Made by a program: the position numbers and the translations under genes. This document shows positions 1 to 7,316 of a DNA stretch of 10,989 bases, one piece after another. Origin of the DNA: Larix sibirica. Its lineage: Eukaryota; Streptophyta; Pinopsida; Pinales; Pinaceae. Location of the stretch: positions 66,702 to 77,690 of the forward strand of contig NWUY0300007685.1 in assembly GCA_004151065.3 (NCBI GenBank), given 5' to 3'. Position 1 is the first letter of the stretch; each line of letters starts with the position of its first letter. The notes under the pieces were generated by a model. That model saw nothing but the letters and a program-made list of their open reading frames with translations, was not told the DNA's origin and searched no databases.

Positions 1-151
1 TTGTATTTATTCTTTTTGTAATATATATATAAAACGCGTTCCCCTCTCCCATTTCCAAGGGTCAATGTGTCCCCTGTCAGATACTAGTATTTCCATGTCC
101 TCCCTTTCCCATGTCCTTGTGTCATGTGACTTAGCTTCTATGGTGGGACTC

Positions 152-390
152 TTACTCTAACAGATAAATCACCCTATGCATTGCTTCCACTGTGTATTTA
201 TCTGGAAGTGGCTTTCCCTGTGACATATTCTGCATACTCTTAAACCGTTTTGCTTCTTTAACCATCAACTTTTTGCTGTTGGATTCCCAATTTTTGGCAA
301 AAGCTAGAAACTTTATTGGCCATGGACTCCTCATCCTTATTCTACCTTCTTCAACTGCATCCGTAAACTTCTTAAATACAATGCATCTCA
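152..390 (-). CDS. Possible terminal exon of an unidentified gene, minus strand
   Basis: On the minus strand a pyrimidine-rich tract followed by AAAAG (ending at 391) looks like a splice acceptor. It opens onto about 78 codons that end in TAA at 152-154. The peptide has a balanced, protein-like composition: a basic, amphipathic stretch around KKLMVKEAKRFKSMQ, a motif RMRSPWPIKF, and the C-terminal end YTVEAMHRVIYLLE. I do not recognise the family. There is no in-frame ATG near its start, so it would have to be an internal or terminal exon rather than a complete gene. It lies opposite the INO80C-like gene, possibly inside its intron. It could be a real last exon, a decayed gene fragment, or a chance open frame. 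The overlapping plus-strand frame (192-401) looks less protein-like. Confidence 0.28.
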
Positions 391-1350
391 CTTTTAATTA
401 AGAAAATAAATGCTCCTCTTGTGTGAAAAATCATGAAGAAAAATCCTGGCACCAGTGAGTTATGACGTAGTCATATTCATTGCACTGCATATCTCTACAT
501 GCACAAGCTCCAACACTCTGTATGCTCTCGAAACTTAATCTGTGTCAAAAAACTCCTTGTGTTCCCTTGAGAGACATGCTGCACATACCCCTTCCTCCTG
601 AATAGAAGGTAGACGAATGACCATTTTTAATCTAATTAAAAGAGAGAAACTGAAAGCTTTAAAAATACCTATACCTTTGACATCAGTATCTATATTCTAG
701 CTACCAAGTTTTGTAAATCTGCCACAACCTATATAACCCGTGCTCCTCTATGCTCCTCTACTTTTGAAGCTACGATCTTCCAAGTTCTGTTTTCCTTCAC
801 CATGCAGTTGCCTGCTGTCAACAAGACTTGTACATGCAGACATTTCCAAGGACCTTACTCTCATTCAGTTTATGTGTCTTGTAAGCTCTCGTCTCTTATG
901 TAACAAGTGGGGGACTTGAGGTTTGGTTTTGTCATGCATGGGATGGTGATGTCATTCTGGGCCCAGTGATATTCAGATTACTGACCATTCGATGCATACA
1001 TGAAGATTGGAATTTATTGAAGTATTTGTACTTTTAGCAATGGAATTTGTTCGGTCAAAAAGCGTTGGGGTTCTGGGGATATATGTAAATCAATAATGGG
1101 ATAGTATCAGAAGGGCGAACTTTTCACAACAGAATGGGTAGTTGAAACATTTAGCTGCATTTTGGCCAGTCGTGTTTTCTCTAACTGTGATTGTCCAGTT
1201 TGATTCATGCATTGAACAGGACAGATGCGACACATTGCTGTGCTACTTCAGATTACTAATGTAGTTAAATGGGTTCATTTGACCTTTATTACACCATGGA
1301 ATTTGATAGTTTGGTTTTAATGGTTTTTGTTTGAATTCTTGATTTTCTTT

Positions 1351-1354
1351 GCAG
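1351..1354 (+). other. 3' splice acceptor of the INO80C-like exon
   Basis: A T-rich tract (about 1322-1350) runs into GCAG, and the conserved reading frame begins at the next base. Protein similarity starts exactly here, in phase 0, which supports this acceptor over nearby AG dinucleotides. Confidence 0.75.
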
Positions 1355-1486
1355 GCTCCATATACGGATCCAAGAACCAAAATTCGATTTGCTGATGTTG
1401 ATTTTTTCAAGCGCATAAGAAACCTTCCCGAGGAATATATTCAGGGTTACTTGGCTCTTAGGAATGCCGCAGTTGTACTGAAATAG
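1355..1486 (+). CDS. INO80C: Terminal exon of INO80 complex subunit C / Ies6-like protein (YL1_C domain)
   Basis: This exon encodes 43 residues and a TAG stop. It starts APYTDPRTKIRFADVDFF, continues through the IRNLPEEYIQGYLALRNAA segment and ends VVLK. The APYTDP motif followed by an aromatic-rich helix and the YLALRNA ending is typical of the C-terminal half of the YL1_C domain, found in INO80C (yeast Ies6) and in the SWR1/SRCAP subunit YL1/Swc2. The protein stopping right after YLALRNAAVVLK fits INO80C better than YL1. INO80C is a small nuclear subunit of the INO80 ATP-dependent nucleosome remodeller and works with the Arp5 module. The exon is intact, with no stops or frameshifts, unlike every other protein-like segment here. 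The rest of the protein, including the start codon, must lie upstream, probably outside the window. The exon could also belong to a processed or duplicated copy, but the clean intron boundary argues against retrocopying. Confidence 0.85.
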   Translation, partial: APYTDPRTKIRFADVDFFKRIRNLPEEYIQGYLALRNAAVVLK

Positions 1487-1800
1487 CTTGAGATCTATTT
1501 GTCGTCGAGTAATCCTTAGCTTGCATGCAGACATTTCTGTATTGCAGGAATTCATGAGATTTTCTGTTTCATAAAATATTCTTTCTAGGTGCTTGTATAT
1601 GAATAAGCGAAGGAAATGCTGTGAATTTTCTTGTTCTGGTTACTATGTTCTAATTTTCAGTTTTGAGATGGAGAATTACATGCATAGGGGGGCCTTTTGC
1701 TGTTGTATGTTTACTTTTTAGTTCTCAGTTCCTTTGGTTCTGGCATGGTTTAATCAATATGGATACCTTTCTTCTCATGCTATGAATAATAAAGCAACTA
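1487..1800 (+). other. Probable 3' UTR of the INO80C-like gene
   Basis: This sequence follows the TAG stop of the INO80C-like exon. It is T-rich with no long open frame, as expected of a plant 3' UTR. An AATAAA hexamer at 1788-1793 is the best poly(A) signal candidate. The true cleavage site cannot be read from sequence alone. Confidence 0.45.
1788..1793 (+). terminator. Candidate poly(A) signal AATAAA
   Basis: A canonical AATAAA lies about 300 bases after the stop codon of the INO80C-like exon, inside TGAATAATAAAGC. Plant poly(A) signals are loose, so an upstream variant could be used instead. Confidence 0.35.
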
Positions 1801-3650
1801 CTATTTCATAATACTATTAGCTATTTTAGTTTGTGTTCCATCAGCTATCATAATAAAGTGGGAAATGCAGTGGCTATGATTAATATTTGTAAGGTCGATA
1901 TAACGCTGATTTAGAAAATCTCAATAAATAGGAAAAAGGTGAGGATACTAAAGATAATGATCGTGTTAGACAGACTTATTAAACTTTCCTTGAAAAATGA
2001 GCTTGGTTCCTCATTTCTCATCATCAGAAGCTCCACAAACTGAGATACCACAGGAAGACATAGTCATATGCTTGTTATCAAAGCCAGGATAAAAGACGAT
2101 AGTTCCATAGATTGAGTTAGTATAGGAGTTAGGTTTGTCGTTACCAGAACCAATTTAAGAGATGAGGATTGCATCGGTGCTTCTTGAATATTAAAATCTT
2201 TCTGATTCCCTATGGTGTAGCTGAAATGAATGCAACAGGTTGTTTTTGAGGCTCTGGGAGAACCAAGGTATCAGTCAGTGTGTGAAATTGTTCTAGCGTC
2301 ATTTTGATGAGTGGATTAGGGCTAAAGGGGTTATTGTAGATACAAAAGAAGAGAAAAAATGAGTGCATGTGTAGCTGGTCAAATTGTGAATCATGCAGGC
2401 ATGGTGAAATTTAGTTTACTAACTACGTATTGGCATAATGGTACGGAGGAATTTAGTGTCAGCATTATGTAGGCTTTTGTCTATGTTTTATATCAATTAA
2501 ATAAAATCAGTTGGATTTTCTATTGATGTTAATTGTTAGTGATAAAATAGTGATTGCTGAAAAATGTTCACTAAGTGCAGCGGAAGGAATGTTCTCAATG
2601 AACGATACCCAAATATATTAAACTCTCGTCACGTGTGTCCGATGCCTTAGAAACATGATCACTTGAAGGAGTAAAGTTTATAGTGTTTGTGTAGAGAGTT
2701 TAGTCTTAGCTCTCCGTTAGTGGGTGCTTGACACTTCATGAATGCCTTCCACAAATGTTAGTACTATTTGCTGTAATTAGGGAATCGATTCTCTCCTTGA
2801 TATTTATTTGTGGCCAAAGCTCTTCATGTCGTGGCGGTGAGTAATTTTTTGATCTGATAGGCATTTTAATATCTTTATTTGACATATAGATGTGTATTTG
2901 TTTGTTTAAGATCAAGACTTATTGGTGGAAAGTCATTCATGATCACCCAATACACGCAAGACCGATGGGTAAACATAATAAAAGGGAACTCACTGACGCG
3001 TTACAATAATTGCAAACAAATAAATTGTTTGGGAAGATAAAGATAACGACTACTGGAATGCAGTACTTGGAATATTTTTAGGTCTGAATGGGGAGACGAG
3101 AAGGACTATTATTTTCTAATTGTTGAATTTAACATCATAAAGAAATAAATGAAACCATACACAAATTTAACTGGAGATTCATTCGTTGTAACTGCATGTT
3201 TGACTTGAGAGAATTTAGTATTATTATGTTCATGGATGTGTTGAAGGCATTACAATTACGAGTCTGTAGACCTTATTGGAACCATGCTGCTATGGACAGG
3301 CAGGTTGAAAATATTAACCTAATTAAGGATTTATAGGTACAATTAGTTTCTTTCTAGAGAAGGTGTTCTTGATGGATGTAGTTGTAGTTCATGTCCTAGA
3401 GGTATCAGCCATACTTCTTTTTAAGAAGTGAGGTGTATTCATGTGAGGTAATATTCAACTTGATATTTCCTATGACACTATCCCTATTACACATGACCAG
3501 GCTTTTAATGTGTATAAGCCGATGCTTCACAACATAGATGATCCTATTAAATGGGATAGTGCAGCGATTTGTAGAGGATGATGACATGGGGAACTATTGC
3601 TATTTGTACGGAACTTGATCCTTCTCGCCCAACTCATGTTTTAGTGGATA
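1801..3650. other. Unassigned intergenic stretch
   Basis: No reading frame here resembles a protein I know, and both strands are dense with stops. A small perfect hairpin (ACTTCTT, three-base loop, AAGAAGT) lies at 3413-3429. The last part (about 3480-3650) could be a heavily decayed upstream portion of the gypsy pol fragment that follows, but I could not align it to a domain. Confidence 0.5.
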
Positions 3651-3667
3651 GATGTTCACATGCACAT

Positions 3668-4030
3668 TGGACTATGCACTTTGATGGAGCTTGGGCGATG
3701 TATGGATCAGGTGCCAATATTATGTTTTCTTCTCCTTTATGCAATCACTGCCTTTTTCATTCAGGTTAATGTTTGATTGCAGTAATAATATGGCAGAATA
3801 CAAGGCTTTGATTCTAGGACTAAACTTAGCTAACCATTTGAAAATTAAAGTTTTGAGAGCCTTAGATGATTCTGACCTGATTATGCAAATGAGTATGAGA
3901 TCAATCCTTAGCTAAAAATAAGAGGCTGAAGTTATATAGGAATGCAATTGGGGATTGTATCAAATATTTTGATTCATTGTCAACTTTGTGAATTCCTAGG
4001 AAACAAAACCAATAAGCATGTTATGCCCTC
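3668..4030 (+). pseudogene. Ty3/gypsy type I RNase H domain, frameshifted
   Basis: The domain begins HWTMHFDGAWAMYGSGA in frame 2, where the Asp of FDGA (about 3683) is the first catalytic carboxylate. The frame then shifts to frame 1, reading LPFSFRLMFDCSNNMAEYKA and LILGLNLANHLKIKVL. The Glu of NNMAEY (about 3796) and the first Asp of DDSDLI (about 3868) are the second and third catalytic residues. The tail around 3916-4030 (KNKRLKLYRNAIGD, then a degraded IPRKQN motif) is interrupted by stops, and the final catalytic Asp is not visible. RNase H removes the RNA strand of the RNA-DNA hybrid during reverse transcription. The frameshift near 3740 and the stops make this copy non-functional. 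Confidence 0.78.
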
Positions 4031-4071
4031 CTAGACACCTAATTTTCTTCATGCCCTTTTTTCTGTTGTTC

Positions 4072-4432
4072 AAATATGAAGTGGAGGTAGTTTTTAGACC
4101 ATCAATACCAAGCAATGTTGATAACTAGCAGGTATTTCAAAATGATGAACATAATTTGTAATATCTAATGAATTGTAATGAATCTGTGTGCCATGTAGCA
4201 GATAATTTAGGTGGCCAAGATCTTGCGCAACTTAGTACAAATAAGAATCCAAGAGGATTGATTCGTAAGGTTGTGAAGATAGATTAGCATGGATGAAAGA
4301 AGCAAGATGGAGGAATTAATTAGAGATTATAGAGAAATCTTTACTTTGACCTATGATGACATAAAGGCTTATATAATAGGTGTAAGCAAACATATTATTC
4401 CTTTGAAGAAGGATGTTAAGCCTTTTTGTTAG
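4072..4432 (+). pseudogene. Ty3/gypsy linker and start of reverse transcriptase, interrupted
   Basis: The linker reads KYEVEVVFRPSIPSNVDN, then a TAG stop at 4126-4128, then QVFQNDE. In related plant gypsy proteins that position is Trp (DNWQVF or HWQVF), so the stop is most simply TGG changed to TAG. Around 4200-4270 a weak match to the (I)PKGLVPLE linker appears as NPRGLIRKVV. A 47-codon frame (4289-4432) then reads MEELIRDYREIFTLTYDD and, after IKAYIIGVS, KHIIPLKKDVKPF. This is the characteristic pre-RT segment of plant gypsy elements (E/DYxDVFAWxYDDLKAY..HxIPLK). It ends in TAG and shifts frame into the next block. Confidence 0.72.
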
Positions 4433-4590
4433 ACATAGGGCCATGTGAACCCCAAGCACGATCAATCCTTGGCAAATCATTCAACAAGAGTTGCAAAATA
4501 TGTGATGCTTACATAATTGAACCAATCATGTATTATTCTTGGATTGCAAATGTTGTTCATGTATGCGGAAATAATGGTGAAGTTTGCTTT
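4433..4590 (+). pseudogene. Ty3/gypsy reverse transcriptase N-terminal block, truncated
   Basis: In frame 1 the peptide contains CDAYIIEPIMYYSWIANVV followed by HVCGNNGEV. This matches the conserved gypsy RT N-terminus (L-DAxIIEPIxxSxWxANxVxVxKKNGE). The expected continuation with the catalytic Asp (xLCVDFRxLN) is missing: after NGEVC the reading becomes unrelated, so the palm domain and the YxDD active site are absent. The break near 4590 is a likely insertion or deletion point. Confidence 0.7.
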
Positions 4591-4980
4591 TTTTGCAAAG
4601 GGGGCTTGGAGGACACATGTAGTAATTCTGAGATCGATGAAGATATTTAGGGAAATCGATGTAAAGAATGAGTATATTGTTAGCTTTTGGAGTTACTTAG
4701 AATGCATTTATACCATGCTTGAGGAAGCTTCATGTGATTTGGGGTGCATGGTGCGTTGATTACCCTTGGTTGTATCGTGATTGACAAACACATTGGAGAT
4801 AATGTACTAAGAGATTTCTAATCTTGACCTGATGCTTGTGTGACACTCTTCCTTTCGAGGAGAATTTGGTTGCTTGCTTGGGAGGATGACCCCTTGGAGG
4901 AGGAACATTAGGCATGTTAGGGAGGGCTTTGGACCTTGGTAGCATAGTGCCACTTGGTTGTTTGCATGGAGGCTTGCATG
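4591..4980. other. Unassigned stretch between the gypsy fragment and the LTR-like region
   Basis: No protein similarity was recognised. The second half (about 4840-4980) is rich in TTGG and GGAGG on the plus strand and grades into the LTR-like repeat, so the true 5' end of the copia LTR may lie here. With no 3' LTR to compare, I cannot place the TG start or a target-site duplication. Confidence 0.4.
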
Positions 4981-4983
4981 TGA

Positions 4984-5497
4984 CTTGAGGATGCTTGGTT
5001 TGAGTAGTGATTATGTACGTGTGATGGACTTGGAGGTACACAACTTAGGAGGAGCATTGGAGGCCTTTGGAGGAACAATCTTGGACACATCTTGTGGGGT
5101 TGTCCTTGGAACCCTATATACTATGTAGTTAGGTTGCTTGTTCTGGACAAGGTCCACTTTGTTATTGTTGGCCTCCTTTCATATAAATAAAGGGAGGAGA
5201 AAGTATTTTCATTAATTCATTCTTGTTCACTTTTGTAATCACATGATTGTGTTAGAGACGTGAGAACTAGAGCGAATTAGTCTCTTTGTACTTATTCATT
5301 TTATTTTTGCTCTTTGTCTTGAGCTCTAGGGTTCTTGAGGGATTCAAGAGGAAGCTAGGGTTAAGTTTTTGCTCTAAGAAGACAACGAGAATTAGGGTTT
5401 GGGAGAAATCCCAAAGGAGCAAAGGGAACACTTAATTTTGTAGTTCTTGTGAGAGGGGAAGACTACGGATTCGTGGCATTGGGAAACCCAAGTACTG
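4984..5497 (+). repeat. LTR-like direct repeat, copy A (with TATA promoter)
   Basis: This copy aligns with copy B (5498-6140) at many points in the same order. Shared landmarks are GCTTGG..AGTAGTGAT..ATGTA, GTTAGGTTGCTTGT, a 26-base perfect match spanning the TATA box (5175-5200 versus 5804-5829), GTGAGAACTAGAG, GTCTCTTTGTACT, GCTCTTTGTCTTGAGC and TAGGGTTTGGGAG. The offset is 514 at the start and 629 around the TATA box, because copy B carries about 115 bases extra (the 31-base tandem duplication and a block near 5668-5745). It is best read as a duplicated promoter part of a copia LTR, not as a second complete LTR. Confidence 0.75.
5182..5189 (+). promoter_or_regulatory. TATA box of repeat copy A
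   Basis: TATAAATA lies within CATATAAATAAAGGGAGGAG, which is identical in both copies, while flanking sequence has diverged. This conservation and its place upstream of a long leader suggest the LTR core promoter (RNA polymerase II). Confidence 0.5.
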
Positions 5498-5566
5498 CTT
5501 GAGAATGCTTGGATTAAGTAGTGATCATGTATTTGTGGACTCTGAGTTATACATGGGTTAGGAGGG

Positions 5567-5635
5567 AGTGTTGGAGCATTGGAGGTTTTTTTGGAGGAGT
5601 GTTGGAGCATTGGAGGCTTTTTTGGAGGAGTGTTG
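5567..5635 (+). repeat. 31-base tandem repeat, about 2.2 copies
   Basis: Units 5567-5597 and 5598-5628 start AGTGTTGGAGCATTGGAGG and end TTTGGAGG, and differ at one base (T to C) in the T-tract region. A third partial unit (AGTGTTG) follows before the sequence diverges. Copy A has only one degenerate equivalent (GGAGGAGCATTGGAGGCC near 5051), so this expansion is specific to copy B. Confidence 0.85.
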
Positions 5636-5810
5636 ACACATATTGTGGAGCTATCCTTGAAACCCTTTCTTGTAGGACATGCATGCATTGGAGCTTGACA
5701 TGTGTCACCTAGAGTTGAAGCGCTTCACTTGTGGGCCTTTTTATTGTTTAGTTAGGTTGCTTGTCATGGATAAGCTCCACTTTGTTATTGTTGCCCCACC
5801 TCACCTTTCA

Positions 5811-5818
5811 TATAAATA
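5811..5818 (+). promoter_or_regulatory. TATA box of repeat copy B
   Basis: TATAAATA lies in the same 26-base perfectly conserved context as copy A, about 1,050 bases before the primer binding site. If the element was ever transcribed in its present form, this copy would be the proximal promoter and copy A an upstream alternative. Confidence 0.5.
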
Positions 5819-6023
5819 AAGGGAGGAGATAGTCTGTTCATTAATTTATTCTTGTTCACTCAGGTAACCACAATGTGCTTGTGTTAGAGATGTGAGAACT
5901 AGAGTAAACTAGTCTCTTTGTACTTTTTTTATTGTATTTGCTCTTTGTCTTGAGCACAAGGGTTATTGAGGGATTTAGGAGAAGGATAGGGTTAAGGTTT
6001 TTCCCTGAGAAGAGAAGGGAAGC

Positions 6024-6044
6024 TAGGGTTTGGGAGGAACCCTA
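6024..6044 (+). repeat. Inverted repeat of telo-box-like motifs (TAGGGTT / AACCCTA)
   Basis: TAGGGTT at 6024-6030 and AACCCTA at 6038-6044 are perfect 7-base arms separated by TGGGAGG. The corresponding place in copy A keeps the left arm (5393-5400) but has lost the right one. The motif matches the plant telo-box (AAACCCTA). Confidence 0.6.
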
Positions 6045-6092
6045 AAGTAGCAAAGGAAATACATGATCTTGAAGTTCTTATACAATAAGAAG

Positions 6093-6124
6093 ACTAGGGT
6101 TTTGTGGCATTTGGAAACCCTAGT
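6093..6124 (+). repeat. Inverted repeat with 10-base arms carrying telo-box motifs
   Basis: ACTAGGGTTT at 6093-6102 and AAACCCTAGT at 6115-6124 are perfect inverted arms around a 12-base loop. The equivalent in copy A (around 5461-5496) is mutated in both arms. In an RNA transcript this could form a stable hairpin in the leader. Confidence 0.65.
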
Positions 6125-6140
6125 ACTAATTGGAGTGCTT

Positions 6141-6862
6141 GATGTAAAGTAGATAGAGGGGAAATTTCTTATACACTTTTGTGACGCAAGTGAAGGTGTC
6201 AAGAAGGAATTATAAGTGTTTTTATACTTTCTTGTTGTGGATATTTAATGGATCGACCAACTTTGGTTGAGAGAGATTCTTATCTAGGAGGATTCTGTGG
6301 ATAGGGTTGTTATTTTGGTTGATGCCCTATATAGGGTTAGGAGAGCTTGACTTGTACTAGCTTGACTTAATTTGTGGTATTTACTTGTACTTCATCCTAT
6401 CAATATGTATGAAGTGTTTTAAAGGTCCAAAATTTGTGTAGTTGAAATTTTTTAATTTCAATTTATGTTATCTTCATGGTTGAGTATATTCTTATGTTGG
6501 TTATGTGCATTGCCTTGAAATAAGATCAATAAAAAAAATTAAGTGCTTTAACACACATCTATAATATAAAGTGGTGAATTTACTAATGTAATAGGTAATT
6601 TTTAGATCAATAGTTTTTTTGGGAAGTGTGCACTAAGGGTTGAAATATTGTTTCATTGAAGTATGGTTGATTGGCATTTAGTTTCTTCATTTGACTTGTG
6701 ATTTATGTTGAAGAGAAGAGAAGTATTTGATGCCAAAATTTAATATTTCGCATTCATCCCTAGGGTATAGATTTCATAGGAATTAAATAGATTTGGTAAA
6801 CCTCAAGGTTGAGATGAAATTTCTTAATTTGCAATAAAACCAAAATTCTCAAAATTTCTACA
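6141..6862 (+). mobile_element. 3' part of the copia 5' LTR-like region
   Basis: This stretch joins repeat copy B to the primer binding site and ends in CA, as LTRs do. It is AT-rich and has no coding potential. It includes a hairpin with 8-base arms TTGAAATT and AATTTCAA around TTTT (6442-6461) and an AATAAA at 6528-6533 that could serve as the LTR poly(A) signal. Without a 3' LTR, its identity as R/U5 is an inference from position. Confidence 0.5.
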
Positions 6863-6874
6863 TGGTATCAAAGC
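6863..6874 (+). promoter_or_regulatory. Primer binding site for initiator tRNA-Met
   Basis: TGGTATCAAAGC differs at one base from TGGTATCAGAGC, the sequence complementary to the 3' end of plant initiator tRNA-Met used by most Ty1/copia elements to prime minus-strand synthesis. It directly follows CA, the expected LTR end, and lies about 200 bases upstream of gag, which is the normal arrangement. Confidence 0.82.
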
Positions 6875-6875
6875 T

Positions 6876-6889
6876 AATTTGATCAAATT
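6876..6889 (+). repeat. 14-base perfect palindrome next to the primer binding site
   Basis: AATTTGATCAAATT reads the same on both strands and starts one base after the primer binding site. It may be chance in AT-rich DNA. In retroelement RNA, a palindrome near the primer site could act in genome dimerisation, but no function is shown here. Confidence 0.6.
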
Positions 6890-7074
6890 GATTTCTTGGT
6901 GAGAAGGGAGTTGGGTATTTAAGTTGTTCCATTCCTAGGAGAGGTACTTGACCATTTACATATCATTGAGTTTGAAACCCTTTTGCACTTGGGAGAAGTG
7001 ATTGAACCCTAGAAGGGTTTTTCTACTCATTTTGTCACTAATTTTACATTGAGGTGTGCTTTATATTTGTAGGG

Positions 7075-7308
7075 ATGACTATTAAAGAGTGTGAAAAGTT
7101 GGATGGTTCTTCCAATTTTACACCTTGGAAGTGCAAGGTACAATCATTTTGGGAAGACGGACAGATTTATTAGCATAATAAGAAAGATATTATTGCACCT
7201 ACCAATGTGGAGTTGTTATCCACCCATGTTAAGAAGGAGGCCAAAGCAAAGAGCCTCATTTTTTATTTTGTGAAGGACCATTTTATCACTCACATAGTAG
7301 GGAAGTGA
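7075..7308 (+). pseudogene. gag: Copia gag, N-terminal part (interrupted)
   Basis: The frame opens with ATG at 7075 (MTIKECEKLDGSSNFTPWK), the typical copia gag start in which a K-L-(D/E)-G-S-x-N-F/Y-x-x-W motif recurs. A TAG stop at 7171-7173 interrupts it. The same frame continues as DIIAPTNVELLSTHVKKEAK, KAKSLIFYFVKDHFITHI and VGK up to a TGA at 7306. Gag forms the cytoplasmic virus-like particle that packages the element RNA. The next block lies in another frame, so a frameshift falls near 7300-7316. Confidence 0.72.
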
Positions 7309-7316
7309 TTGATTAA

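Larger units (their letters stand above)
1..1354. other. Non-coding stretch, probably intron upstream of the INO80C-like exon
   Basis: This stretch ends in a pyrimidine-rich tract and a CAG acceptor at the INO80C-like exon, so at least its 3' part should be intron of that gene. I looked for the preceding exon, which should encode the conserved Cys-containing start of the YL1_C domain, and did not find it. Long introns are usual in conifers. The stretch also holds a perfect 10-base tandem repeat (741-750 and 751-760) and the possible minus-strand exon listed separately. Nothing else can be supported. Confidence 0.5.
3668..4590 (+). mobile_element. Decayed Ty3/gypsy pol fragment (RNase H - linker - RT)
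   Basis: Three consecutive protein-like blocks on the same strand match one plant Ty3/gypsy polyprotein in collinear order: a type I RNase H, a linker, and the N-terminal part of reverse transcriptase. They are spread over different frames with several stops, so the element is dead. No LTRs, primer site, protease, catalytic RT YxDD motif or integrase were found near it. The RT similarity ends abruptly near 4590, so the fragment is truncated by deletion or by insertion of later DNA. An RNase H located before the RT is not the usual gypsy order and marks a dual-RNase-H type lineage. Confidence 0.75.
5498..6140 (+). repeat. LTR-like direct repeat, copy B (with TATA promoter)
   Basis: This is the second copy of the repeat described for copy A, and the one continuous with the LTR end at 6862 and the primer binding site. 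It has the fuller upstream region, including a block near 5668-5745 that copy A lacks. Its last bases (AGTACTAATTGGAGTGCTTGATGTAAAGTAG) resemble the A/B junction at 5491-5522. That points to an unequal exchange between short similar segments as the origin of the duplication. Confidence 0.75.

Noticed and set aside
192-401. Plus-strand 69-codon frame
   Set aside because: It is the opposite-strand shadow of the more protein-like minus-strand frame; hydrophobic composition comes from T-rich DNA.
729-903. A TATATAA at 730, a CT-rich leader and an ATG at 802 (context TTCACCATG) opening a 33-codon frame, resembling a small gene start
   Set aside because: The 33-residue peptide matches nothing I know, the frame ends quickly, and its possible donor site would not join the INO80C-like exon in the right phase. 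Probably chance within an intron.
1289-1555. Minus-strand 88-codon frame
   Set aside because: It overlaps the INO80C-like exon antisense and shows no family resemblance, so it is a shadow.
3405-3587. Minus-strand 60-codon frame
   Set aside because: No resemblance to a known protein and no splice or promoter support.
4517-4759. Plus-strand 80-codon frame overlapping the RT block
   Set aside because: The RT-like residues are in the neighbouring frame (4426 onward); this one has no similarity.
4760-5041. Minus-strand Pro/Lys-rich 93-codon frame
   Set aside because: Its composition is the complement of GGAGG/TTGG-rich LTR DNA; no domain is visible.
5392-5688. Minus-strand Pro/Ser-rich 98-codon frame with a repeated MLQHSSKKTSNAPTL-like segment
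   Set aside because: The repeat is only the 31-base tandem duplication read backwards within the LTR-like region, and it is absent from copy A.
5393-6122. TAGGGTT motifs as interstitial telomeric repeats
   Set aside because: They are scattered single motifs, not tandem TTTAGGG arrays, so a telomere-derived tract is not supported.
4984-6140. Two direct repeats as the 5' and 3' LTRs of one small element
   Set aside because: They are adjacent with no internal region between them, and only one has a primer binding site after it.
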